A model generated the notes under the pieces. The model worked only from the letters and a program-made list of their open reading frames with translations, was not told the origin of the DNA and ran no database searches. Made by a program: the position numbers and the translations under genes. Below are positions 4,407 through 10,475 of a stretch of 11,617 nucleotides of DNA, piece after piece. Source of the DNA: Patescibacteria group bacterium (GTDB taxonomy: Bacteria > Patescibacteriota > Gracilibacteria > Peribacterales > Peribacteraceae); assembly GCA_018818235.1 (NCBI GenBank), contig JAHISE010000040.1, positions 1 through 11,617 of the forward strand, in the 5' to 3' direction. Numbering within the stretch: the stretch's first letter is position 1; each line of letters starts with the position of its first letter.

Positions 4407-6371
4407 TTATCTAGCCACCAAATCTATAGCATAAAGCCTCTTCCCATCCGCAACATAAAGATGTAGCTGCTCCGGATCAACATATATATCTTTAAGATCA
4501 CCAATCTGTTCTCCTTCCAGAATATATTGCCGCACATAATCCGATTCGCCTGTTGCCCCGCCATCCGTAGTCACAATCACACGTGCTCCAACAGGATCTA
4601 AGAAGTAGAAGTTGCCGCTTTCCGGTGCCTTGAATATCTTTGTTGCATTTTCTATCGCTCCATCGGGCAAGTGCCTGAATGTGAACGGCCTTGTTTCTCC
4701 TCTGAATAATTTCACTATTTCTCCGCCTTTCTTTAATACAAATACATTACCGTCTATTGCCAGATCCAAACCTCCAGAAAGATCACCATCAATATTATAT
4801 TCCGCAGGAGGAGCGTATCTGTTGCTTAGCCTCTCATATTTGTATATTTGATTGTTCTCCGGAGAAAGAAGATAAAGGAATCGCAGATAAGTTTTGACTG
4901 CTTTTCCTGCAATCCATCCCGCAGGATCTTCTGTTTTCATAGAAGTCGCCTGATCTGCAATTATCTCGATAATGCTGTTTTCTGTTGTAAGGAAAAGTAG
5001 CGTCTGCATTCGTTCAAAGAAATCTCCGTCCTGAATCAGCTCCTCTTCCGACACTCTATCAGGCTCCTCGACCGAATTCAGTATTACTCGATATATATCT
5101 TGTCTGTCGTGGATAATCAGATCTCCATCCGCAACACCTATCAATCCATATGCGGCAATATCCGGATTTTTTGCAGCCAGATTAACCGTTACTCTGGGCG
5201 ACAACCTTACAATATTGTTAATCTCTTCGTCTTTGAGTCTTATGCGATCCAGAAGATCGAGTGCTTCTATGCGGAATCTTCCGCTCTCATGATCCATTAC
5301 CTGCTTTGCGCGTTCCTGTGCACGCTCAAGAATGGCATTTGCCGCATCTATGTCGCCTGCCAGATATCTGTTTTCCGCCGTACCGATATCCGTATCAATT
5401 TGAGCTATAAGTTGTTCCAACTCTGCCCTGCTCTGACTATTTTGAGTGGAGGTTGTTAATTTAACCGCTGACCAAACGATTAGGAAAATTACAAGCAATC
5501 CGGCAAGAATAAGCAAATGAGTCTTCTTCCTTTTTTGTGGATGCTTTATATCAACAAGTATTTTCCCCGACAATGCTTTGGTACGTTCTTTTATTTGTAA
5601 AGAGGGGAACAGCTCTTTGGCTCGTCCGGCTACAGATGAAGCAGCCGATTTAATAATGGAGAAATCCAAACCCCGTGAACCGCCTCTTCTTCTGCGACTT
5701 TCTGTCCTTTTTTTCAAAAGACCAAGACTTTTCTTTTTGCTCGGGACATCCTCTTTTTCTTTTCCGTCAGCTCTAAGCACTGCAACAGCTGATTTTTCCT
5801 TGTCCGCCTCCAATTCGATTATCAATTCATCCACAAGCTGATCTCCTCTTTGTGCATGCTTAGCCAATTGCGCAGGAGTGACTGTTCTAAGCAATCGTTG
5901 GGTACTAAATACGATAACATCACGAGGTTCTATGGACCCGCTTGCGATGTGAACAAAGGCGGGAACCGATTTTCCTCTGGTATATTCTGTAATCTGACTT
6001 GCCTGCCCGCCACGAACTATATATCCTTCCGCACTCCCAGCATGCGAAACATGAAGAGAATCGTCTTTACCAACAATTGCAACTATTGCATGAATATCAT
6101 CTATGGTCTTGGCAACCAGAAAGCCCTTCAACAAACCATTAATTTCTTTCAGCGCACTGTCCAGCCTTTCGCCGGGATCACCATCTGTTTCCAGCAATGA
6201 ATGTTTTATTATTGTTGTACATTCTGTTTCCAAGGTCTTAGCATTTTTAGCTTCAGCGTATATTTGCAACAACAAAACCACATCTTCTTTCAGATTTGAT
6301 TTCATCTTCAAAGACACAAGACTTAAATCTTTGGCAGACTTAGTGTGGCCAGTCTGAACCGTTGTACTCAT
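4407..6371 (-). CDS. Membrane protein: degenerate PP2C-like domain, TM segment, probable beta-propeller
   Basis: This 654-aa protein has three parts. Residues about 15-205 look like the later half of a PP2C (PPM) phosphatase fold: LDSALKEINGLLKGF, then SLHVSHAGSAEGYIVRGG (105-122), PRDVIVFSTQRLLRTVT and the final helix and strand. The usual HVGDSRAY motif reads HAGSAEGY, lacking the metal-binding Asp, and the N-terminal Asp-Gly motif is not found, so catalysis is unlikely. A basic linker (210-285) leads to one membrane segment (about 284-303). After that come a coiled-coil-like stretch (315-385) and repeated beta-rich units (390-654, for example YLLSPENNQIYKYE and LYVADGKRLYAIDLVAR) that suggest an extracytoplasmic propeller. 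The likely role is sensing or scaffolding at the envelope. It is upstream of the nucleotidyltransferase gene. A weak promoter may use TTGACA (minus strand, plus 6420-6425). Confidence 0.75.
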   Translation of the reverse strand: MSTTVQTGHTKSAKDLSLVSLKMKSNLKEDVVLLLQIYAEAKNAKTLETECTTIIKHSLLETDGDPGERLDSALKEINGLLKGFLVAKTIDDIHAIVAIVGKDDSLHVSHAGSAEGYIVRGGQASQITEYTRGKSVPAFVHIASGSIEPRDVIVFSTQRLLRTVTPAQLAKHAQRGDQLVDELIIELEADKEKSAVAVLRADGKEKEDVPSKKKSLGLLKKRTESRRRRGGSRGLDFSIIKSAASSVAGRAKELFPSLQIKERTKALSGKILVDIKHPQKRKKTHLLILAGLLVIFLIVWSAVKLTTSTQNSQSRAELEQLIAQIDTDIGTAENRYLAGDIDAANAILERAQERAKQVMDHESGRFRIEALDLLDRIRLKDEEINNIVRLSPRVTVNLAAKNPDIAAYGLIGVADGDLIIHDRQDIYRVILNSVEEPDRVSEEELIQDGDFFERMQTLLFLTTENSIIEIIADQATSMKTEDPAGWIAGKAVKTYLRFLYLLSPENNQIYKYERLSNRYAPPAEYNIDGDLSGGLDLAIDGNVFVLKKGGEIVKLFRGETRPFTFRHLPDGAIENATKIFKAPESGNFYFLDPVGARVIVTTDGGATGESDYVRQYILEGEQIGDLKDIYVDPEQLHLYVADGKRLYAIDLVAR

Positions 6372-6534
6372 ACAGTTGGTTAGGTTACCCTAATCGGGAG
6401 TAGGGGGGCAAGATTTTCTTGTCAACAATCAACAGGATCGGCTGTTATTGGACAAACATCCTTTTAGTTGTTATTGAAGTAAACCATCGACAGTTGACAA
6501 TCCCAACCCCAGTCTTTCCCTCTCCCCTCGAAGA
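6372..6534. repeat. Gap with an inverted repeat (6419-6500)
   Basis: TTGTCAAC (6419-6426) pairs exactly with GTTGACAA (6493-6500). The inner sequence has TGTTATTGG and AGTTGTTATTG units and looks like another hairpin repeat with TTGTCAA-type arms. The left arm also provides a TTGACA box on the minus strand, 17 bp before a poor -10 (TACTCC), and it could drive the PP2C-like gene. The rest, from 6501 to 6534, is C-rich and has no gene. Confidence 0.4.
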
Positions 6535-6720
6535 TACCCCCATCCCCCCTGTCCCCCCTTCCCCCTCCACCCCACTGACCACGGCAATCATGATTGCCGT
6601 GGCTGACCTTCAGGGGGAAGGGGGGAACTCCGCTAATGAAGAAACAAACTCAATTCGAGTAAGCCCCTTCCCCCTGAAGGCAGGCGGAGGGGAGGGGGAA
6701 GGGGTTTGGGGATGGGGGTA
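6535..6720. mobile_element. MITE-like nested inverted repeat, 186 bp
   Basis: Both ends form a perfect 13-bp inverted repeat, TACCCCCATCCCC (6535-6547) and its complement (6708-6720). Each starts with TA, which could be a TA target duplication as made by IS630/Tc1-type transposases. Inside are a perfect 14-bp pair (6553-6566 with 6612-6625), a second 17-bp pair (6608-6624 with 6664-6680) and a perfect 24-bp palindrome centred at 6590/6591. It contains no coding region that I believe. Such short elements with terminal repeats and no gene are moved by a transposase elsewhere. The TA duplication and mobility are inference. Confidence 0.5.
6689..6718 (+). other. G-quadruplex motif
   Basis: Five runs of four or five G (6689-6692, 6694-6698, 6701-6704, 6708-6711, 6714-6718) are separated by loops of 1-3 bases on the plus strand. 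This is a strong intramolecular quadruplex pattern, about 80 bp before the predicted RNase J promoter. It competes with pairing to the C-runs of the same inverted-repeat element. Confidence 0.6.
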
Positions 6721-6798
6721 AAACAGAAAACAACAAAAATCCCCAACATATTAACGGCTTCCCTTAGCCAAAAACCTCCCACCCCACACACTTTCCCC

Positions 6799-6827
6799 TT
6801 GCATATCCACATAACTTAAGTTACACT
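6799..6827 (+). promoter_or_regulatory. Predicted RNase J promoter
   Basis: TTGCAT (6799-6804) and TACACT (6822-6827) are separated by 17 bp. The -10 matches the sigma-70 consensus at 4 of 6 positions and the -35 at 3 of 6. The predicted start near 6834 gives a leader of about 27 nt without a Shine-Dalgarno motif. Confidence 0.35.
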
Positions 6828-6860
6828 GAGCGCAGATCATTTATTAATAACAAATTACTT

Positions 6861-8840
6861 ATGAAATCAGTGAACGAACGCGGGGATACTTCCCCGCAGC
6901 TGCAAAATAATGCAGCGGGTGAAAGTAAAAAATCACCATCAACAGACAAGCGTGGAAATACTTCCTCGCAGAACAAAAGTGGAGATAGTTCTCCGCAAAA
7001 CCAACGTGGTGGCAATCCTCCTCAAAAGAAACACGGAGGTAATCCTCCACAGAAACGAAGACATACTTTTCGAAAGCCGGGAAGATATAAGCCTATGTCA
7101 GATCAAAAATCCGGCACGGGTCAGCAACCAAAACTACAAGGAGCCCCCGCTCCACAACCTACGTCTGGAAAAGGATTTCCTCTTCGCATGTATCCTCTTG
7201 GAGGATTCGAACAGGTTGGACGCAATTGCTTTGTTTTAGAAGTAGATAACGACATTTATATCATAGATCTGGGACTTCAGTTCCCGGACGAGGGGATGCT
7301 GGGAATAGATTATTTGATACCGGATATTTCTGCCCTTAGAGGAAGAGAAAACCGAATCAAAGGCATCTTATTCACACATGGCCACCTTGATCATATTGGA
7401 GCAGCTCAACACCTTTTGCCGAAGCTTCATTACCCACCTTGTTATGGAACCAAACTTACAATGGCATTTATTAAAAAAAGGCTGGATGAAGAGAAGATAA
7501 CGTCAAAAGCAAATCTAAACGTTGTAAACTACGGAGAAAAGATCCGACTGGGGAAAGTTGAAGTTGAATTTCTTAAGGTCACACACAGTATCCCGGATTC
7601 CGCAGCTATTGCGATACATACTCCATATGGAACCATAGTGCATACCGGTGATTTTAAGTTTGACCTTACTCCCATGAACGAACCGCCAGCGGACTTTCAT
7701 CGCCTTGCACAGCAAAGCGAAAAAGGGGTTCTGGCAATCATTGCAGACTCGACAAATGCAAACAGACCCGGGCATAGCAAAAGTGAAGCAGAAATTTCCG
7801 AAGCACTATTTAATCTGTTCCGTGACGCTAATGGCAGAATAATTATTTCCACCTTCAGCTCTCTTCTAAATCGTTTGCAGCAGATTATAGACCACGCTCA
7901 AAAGCTTAACAGAAAGGTATTTATTTCCGGCAGGAGTATGGAAACCAACATCGAGATTGCCCAAAATCTGGGATATATAAAGGCTCCACGCGGGGTAATC
8001 CGCAAAGTTGGCCCCGGAATGGATAAAATCCCCGACAAAGAAGTGATAATTATGACAACCGGAAGTCAGGGGGAAGAAATGGCAGGGCTCGCCCGAATAG
8101 GGCTTGGAACTCACAGACATATCTCCATTAAAAAGGGCGATACTGTTATCTTAAGCTCCAGCCCGATCATCGGGAATGAGCGTGCAATTTCCAAAGTGAT
8201 AAACAATATGCATTTGCAGGGGGCAACCGTAAAAACAAGTGGTGAACTTTCCATACATACAACCGGTCACGGTCACCAAAACGATCTTCTTTTGATGCAT
8301 CGCCTTGTAAGAGCCAAACATATCATTCCCGAACACGGAGAACCATATATGCGATCGGCTCATGCGGAACTTGCAAAGAAGATAGGTTATCCCGACAACC
8401 GCATACACATGTTAAGTAACGGTGAAATCCTGGAGTTTGATGTGAATGGAAATGCCAGACGCAGCAAACAAAAACTTACGATTCAGGATGTTATTATAGA
8501 CGGTTATGGAAGTGCGGGTGAAGGGAAGCGCATTATGGATGACCGTAAGATAATGAGCTCAAATGGTGTGATAGTAATTGCTCTTAGGGCATATGCAGAA
8601 AGCAAACGTCTTGTCGGTAATCCGGATATTCTCGCACGTGGACTGATTTACGGATCAGAACAGGAAAAAATTACGAGCGAAGCAATCCAAATCGCAAAGA
8701 AAGCTTACGAAGAGTCCCTTAGTCGCGGTGAAACCGAAAGAAAAGATCTTAAGCGAGCCGTTAACGGTGCGGTGTTCAGATATTTTGATAGGAAATTGAA
8801 CAGGAAACCGATGATAATTCCGATTGTTATCGAAGTTTAG
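6861..8840 (+). CDS. rnj: Ribonuclease J with repeat-built N-terminal extension
   Basis: RNase J is a cytoplasmic metallo-beta-lactamase/beta-CASP enzyme that degrades and matures RNA as an endonuclease and 5'-to-3' exonuclease. The core begins near residue 106 (FPLRMYPLGGFEQVGRNC). The zinc motif HGHLDH lies at 173-178, followed by THSIPDSAAIAIHTPYG and HTGDFKFD. Beta-CASP parts include ADSTNANRPG, ISTFSSLLNRLQQI, FISGRSMETNIEIA, TTGSQGEE and HTTGHGHQND. PEHGEPYMRSAHAELA and the C-terminal domain complete the protein. The core is about 554 aa, the normal full length. The extra N-terminal 105 residues are disordered, basic and Gln/Pro/Gly-rich. They contain four tandem nonapeptides (31-66: RGNTSSQNK, SGDSSPQNQ, RGGNPPQKK, HGGNPPQKR) and an isolated RGDTSPQ at 7-13, whose DNA is palindromic. 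The HAD gene follows 109 bp downstream, separated by a hairpin repeat. Confidence 0.95.
   Translation: MKSVNERGDTSPQLQNNAAGESKKSPSTDKRGNTSSQNKSGDSSPQNQRGGNPPQKKHGGNPPQKRRHTFRKPGRYKPMSDQKSGTGQQPKLQGAPAPQPTSGKGFPLRMYPLGGFEQVGRNCFVLEVDNDIYIIDLGLQFPDEGMLGIDYLIPDISALRGRENRIKGILFTHGHLDHIGAAQHLLPKLHYPPCYGTKLTMAFIKKRLDEEKITSKANLNVVNYGEKIRLGKVEVEFLKVTHSIPDSAAIAIHTPYGTIVHTGDFKFDLTPMNEPPADFHRLAQQSEKGVLAIIADSTNANRPGHSKSEAEISEALFNLFRDANGRIIISTFSSLLNRLQQIIDHAQKLNRKVFISGRSMETNIEIAQNLGYIKAPRGVIRKVGPGMDKIPDKEVIIMTTGSQGEEMAGLARIGLGTHRHISIKKGDTVILSSSPIIGNERAISKVINNMHLQGATVKTSGELSIHTTGHGHQNDLLLMHRLVRAKHIIPEHGEPYMRSAHAELAKKIGYPDNRIHMLSNGEILEFDVNGNARRSKQKLTIQDVIIDGYGSAGEGKRIMDDRKIMSSNGVIVIALRAYAESKRLVGNPDILARGLIYGSEQEKITSEAIQIAKKAYEESLSRGETERKDLKRAVNGAVFRYFDRKLNRKPMIIPIVIEV
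6876..7058 (+). repeat. REP-like palindromes inside the RNase J coding sequence
   Basis: The first copy, GCGGGGATACTTCCCCGC (6880-6897), is a 7-bp stem with loop TACT. It shares 16 consecutive bases with the reverse complement of the RAYT-associated palindrome at 10357-10376. Four more copies follow at exact 27-bp steps from 6951, 6978, 7005 and 7032. Each keeps a weaker palindrome, such as CGTGGAAATACTTCCTCG and GGAGGTAATCCTCC, and encodes the nonapeptide repeat. A further inverted repeat, GCTGC/GCAGC (6899-6903 with 6912-6916), follows the first copy. The period being a multiple of three preserves the frame. Confidence 0.8.
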
Positions 8841-8853
8841 TTAGAATTGAAAA

Positions 8854-8939
8854 GCAATTGGCTTGTTGGCTATTGGCTTGTTGGCTATTGTTTCTATGTT
8901 AACGAGTAAAATTAGCCAATATGCTAATTTGCCAATTGC
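8854..8939 (+). repeat. Hairpin repeat with TTGGCTA-type arms (copy D)
   Basis: GCAATTGGC (8854-8862) pairs with GCCAATTGC (8931-8939). The left arm contains two exact 15-base units, TTGGCTTGTTGGCTA (8858-8872 and 8873-8887). The core TGTTTCTATGTTAACGAG (8889-8906) matches the cores of the copies at 2258 and 3881, although the arms are unrelated to theirs. An inner hairpin AAATTAGC..GCTAATTT follows. The element fills the gap from 13 bp after the RNase J stop to 10 bp before the HAD start, so it could act as a partial terminator or mRNA-stability element. Confidence 0.75.
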
Positions 8940-8949
8940 ATTCCGTTAA

Positions 8950-9597
8950 ATGCCTAAACAACTAAAATACTCCGGCATCATCTTCGACCTCGACGGAACG
9001 CTTGTTGAATCAATGCTTTTATATAAAGAAGCATTTATGCATATGATAAAACAAGCAGATATCCCAATGAGCTCAGATGAGTTCTGGGAAATGTATTGGA
9101 ATAACACTCATATCTCCAAAATATTAAAACTGAATAACTTAGAAAATGAAGAACAACGATTCAGACTTATTCGAGATAAATATTATATGAATCTTTTGAG
9201 GAAAAAAGTTGAATGGTTCCCCGATGCAAAAGTTTTGCTTGATACGCTTCCAATAGAAATCCCAAAAGCAATACTAACCGGTTCATGGATGAAATATGTT
9301 GACGCAATAGAAACTCGTCTGCCAATTTCTGATTATTTTGAAACGATAGTCACGTGCGACGATTTCCTTCCCAAGGGAAAACCTGATCCCTGCGGTCTTT
9401 TGATTGCCGCAGAAAGATTGGGTGTTTCTCCTGAAAAATGTGTATACATCGGTGATCAGCTATTTGATATTGAGGCTGCACATAATGCAGGGATGGATGG
9501 GATCTTAATTAAGCGTCCGGTATATACACCGGAAGACGTTGGAAGCATTGAAATGGTTGTGCAAGCCTTGGGGGAATTGGAAAGATATATTTATTAA
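8950..9597 (+). CDS. HAD-superfamily phosphatase (phosphoglycolate phosphatase / beta-phosphoglucomutase-like)
   Basis: HAD phosphatases form an aspartyl-phosphate intermediate with Mg2+ to hydrolyse small phosphorylated metabolites in the cytoplasm. The 215-aa protein has all four motifs: I, FDLDGTLVES with D13 and D15; II, ILTGS near residue 110; III, the Lys in KGKPDP; and IV, VYIGDQLFDIEAA near 162-174. Residues about 20-90 form the alpha-helical C1-type cap found in the Gph/PGMB subfamily. This subfamily is broad, and the substrate cannot be read from sequence; phosphoglycolate, a sugar phosphate or a nucleotide are all possible. The gene is on the same strand as RNase J, with only a hairpin repeat between them, and has no promoter of its own that I can see. 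No Shine-Dalgarno motif precedes the ATG. Confidence 0.9.
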   Translation: MPKQLKYSGIIFDLDGTLVESMLLYKEAFMHMIKQADIPMSSDEFWEMYWNNTHISKILKLNNLENEEQRFRLIRDKYYMNLLRKKVEWFPDAKVLLDTLPIEIPKAILTGSWMKYVDAIETRLPISDYFETIVTCDDFLPKGKPDPCGLLIAAERLGVSPEKCVYIGDQLFDIEAAHNAGMDGILIKRPVYTPEDVGSIEMVVQALGELERYIY

Positions 9598-9598
9598 T

Positions 9599-9717
9599 AA
9601 TGAAAAACCAGCGCAGGGATACTTCCCTGCGGGGGATTATCGCATGTTTAAACCAGCGCAGGGATACTTCCCTGCGGGGGATTATCGCGGGGAGGTATCC
9701 CCGCATTAGCGCAGGGA
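9599..9717. repeat. REP-like palindrome cluster 3' of the RAYT gene
   Basis: Two copies of the palindrome CGCAGGGA-TACT-TCCCTGCG (9612-9631 and 9657-9676) lie 45 bp apart in the same orientation. An inverted relative, GCGGGGA-GGTA-TCCCCGC, follows at 9687-9704, and a half-site GCGCAGGGA at 9709-9717. The second and third together form an inverted pair like a REPIN/BIME. The 37 bases at 9599-9635 recur exactly at 10305-10341, on the other side of the transposase. The cluster starts 2 bp after the HAD stop codon. Confidence 0.85.
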
Positions 9718-9723
9718 GTGGTA

Positions 9724-10161
9724 TCACCATCCTTCTAATTCCATCACATCCCATTTGCCTGATGCCGATGACCATGGATAATCTTCTGGTTTTATACATA
9801 ATCCTGCTTTTACAGGGTTTTGATGAATGTATTTCAATGCCCTCCATGGATCACGCACAATTCTACAATCAAATCTTGCCTGCCATATTGGACCCTTGCC
9901 AATGCTATGACTTAACCCCATTTTAAATCTATTCATTATTTTAGACATTTTGATTTCTTCTGTGATTCTTATTAGAAGATGACAATGATCAGGCATAATC
10001 ACAAATCCATACAAGAAAAATATATGTAGTTCCTGAACACGATATAGTACTTCAATTGCTTCACGTGCATATGCAGCATCTAAAAACAACGGCAAACGAT
10101 CTTTCACATTCGTTGTAATCAACATCATATAGCCGTTTTGAACCCAATGCCGTTGTGTCAT
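9724..10161 (-). CDS. REP-associated tyrosine transposase (RAYT, Y1 family)
   Basis: RAYTs are single-strand DNA nucleases of the IS200-like HUH class that bind and cleave REP palindromes and are thought to spread them. The 145-aa protein has a mobile Y1 core: an N-terminal strand GYMMLITTNVKDRLPLF, then VIMPDHCHLLI (54-64) with the paired histidines H59 and H61. IWQARFDCRIVRD and ALKYIHQNPVKAGL (109-121) follow, where Y111 is the probable catalytic tyrosine, and PEDYPWSSA is near the end. The length is near the lower end for the family but the protein looks complete. The ATG at 10161 is 10 bp from a REP-like hairpin, and palindromes lie on both sides, the classic RAYT setting. It is a single gene, not flanked by full insertion-sequence ends. 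Motifs suggest it is still active. Confidence 0.92.
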   Translation of the reverse strand: MTQRHWVQNGYMMLITTNVKDRLPLFLDAAYAREAIEVLYRVQELHIFFLYGFVIMPDHCHLLIRITEEIKMSKIMNRFKMGLSHSIGKGPIWQARFDCRIVRDPWRALKYIHQNPVKAGLCIKPEDYPWSSASGKWDVMELEGW

Positions 10162-10170
10162 AGAAATATG

Positions 10171-10204
10171 ACCCTATCGCGGGGAGGTATCCCCGCACTA
10201 GGGT
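10171..10204. repeat. Extended REP-like hairpin just upstream of the RAYT start
   Basis: GCGGGGA-GGTA-TCCCCGC (10179-10196) is enclosed by an outer stem, ACCCTA (10171-10176) with TAGGGT (10199-10204), with a 2-base internal loop on each side. It lies in the RAYT 5' region, 9 bp before the ATG. It could be a binding site for autoregulation or hinder translation; this is inference. Confidence 0.7.
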
Positions 10205-10304
10205 CTGAAAATATTTAATTTGTGCTATTGTCGATTTTGCCCTGTAGATAGCGATAAAATACGTTCCCCCCATTGGGGGGGCGCCCATCACAAAACAATA
10301 TAAA
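10205..10304. repeat. AT-rich gap with a C6/G6 hairpin
   Basis: This non-coding gap upstream of the RAYT gene holds one clear feature, CCCCCC (10266-10271) facing GGGGGG (10275-10280) across ATT, followed by the palindrome GGGCGCCC. I see no gene and no convincing RAYT promoter; TCGACA with TATTTT at 15 bp spacing on the minus strand is a weak possibility. Confidence 0.45.
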
Positions 10305-10376
10305 AATGAAAAACCAGCGCAGGGATACTTCCCTGCGGGGGTTTTTCCACATTATCGCGGGGAAGTATCCCCACGC
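10305..10376. repeat. Inverted pair of REP-like palindromes (REPIN-like) 5' of the RAYT gene
   Basis: CGCAGGGA-TACT-TCCCTGCG (10318-10337) is followed by an inverted relative, GCGGGGA-AGTA-TCCCCaCGC (10357-10376). Positions 10305-10341 are an exact copy of 9599-9635. The unit is about 60 bp long and is the same arrangement as 9657-9704 on the far side of the transposase. Confidence 0.85.
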
Positions 10377-10420
10377 TAGTTAACTTCAACAACTTTACCG
10401 TGTACCCTCCACCCCTCATA
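10376..10420 (-). pseudogene. Relic of a second dihydroorotase C-terminus
   Basis: Read on the minus strand this encodes YEGWRVHGKVVEVN and a TAG stop. It parallels the end of the intact dihydroorotase just upstream (YENWKVMGKIV), with about 60-65 % base identity over 33 bases. It is out of frame with the intact gene and separated from its stop by about 55 bp of palindromic sequence. It may be the last piece of a tandem paralogue, or the original tail displaced by a recombination. Its stop codon abuts a REP-like palindrome. Confidence 0.5.
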
Positions 10421-10475
10421 CGGTGTTCAGCCTTCGCCCTGCTGAGGCAGGGGCTACGGCCGACAGGCCACTCAC
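10421..10475. repeat. Palindromic insert after the dihydroorotase stop
   Basis: GCCCTGC (10437-10443 region) faces GCAGGGGC across a short loop. Further TCGCC/GGC and CGGCC-type symmetry lies around it, in a GC-rich patch unlike the surrounding coding DNA. It separates the intact dihydroorotase stop from the relic tail and could act as a terminator stem, although no T-tract follows. Its origin as a mobile palindrome is inference. Confidence 0.4.

Noticed and set aside
6419..6721. Plus-strand open frame of 100 codons, Pro- and Gly-rich
   Set aside because: It runs through the nested inverted repeats; its composition reflects C/G runs, and there is no recognisable start or domain.
9600..9926. 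Plus-strand open frame of 108 codons with repeated NQRRDTSLRGII
   Set aside because: It is a translation of the REP-like palindromes and then runs antisense to the RAYT gene. It is useful only for showing that the palindrome phase matches the RNase J repeat.
9599..10376. CRISPR array
   Set aside because: Repeats are few, palindromic and irregularly spaced in both orientations around a transposase, with no cas genes.
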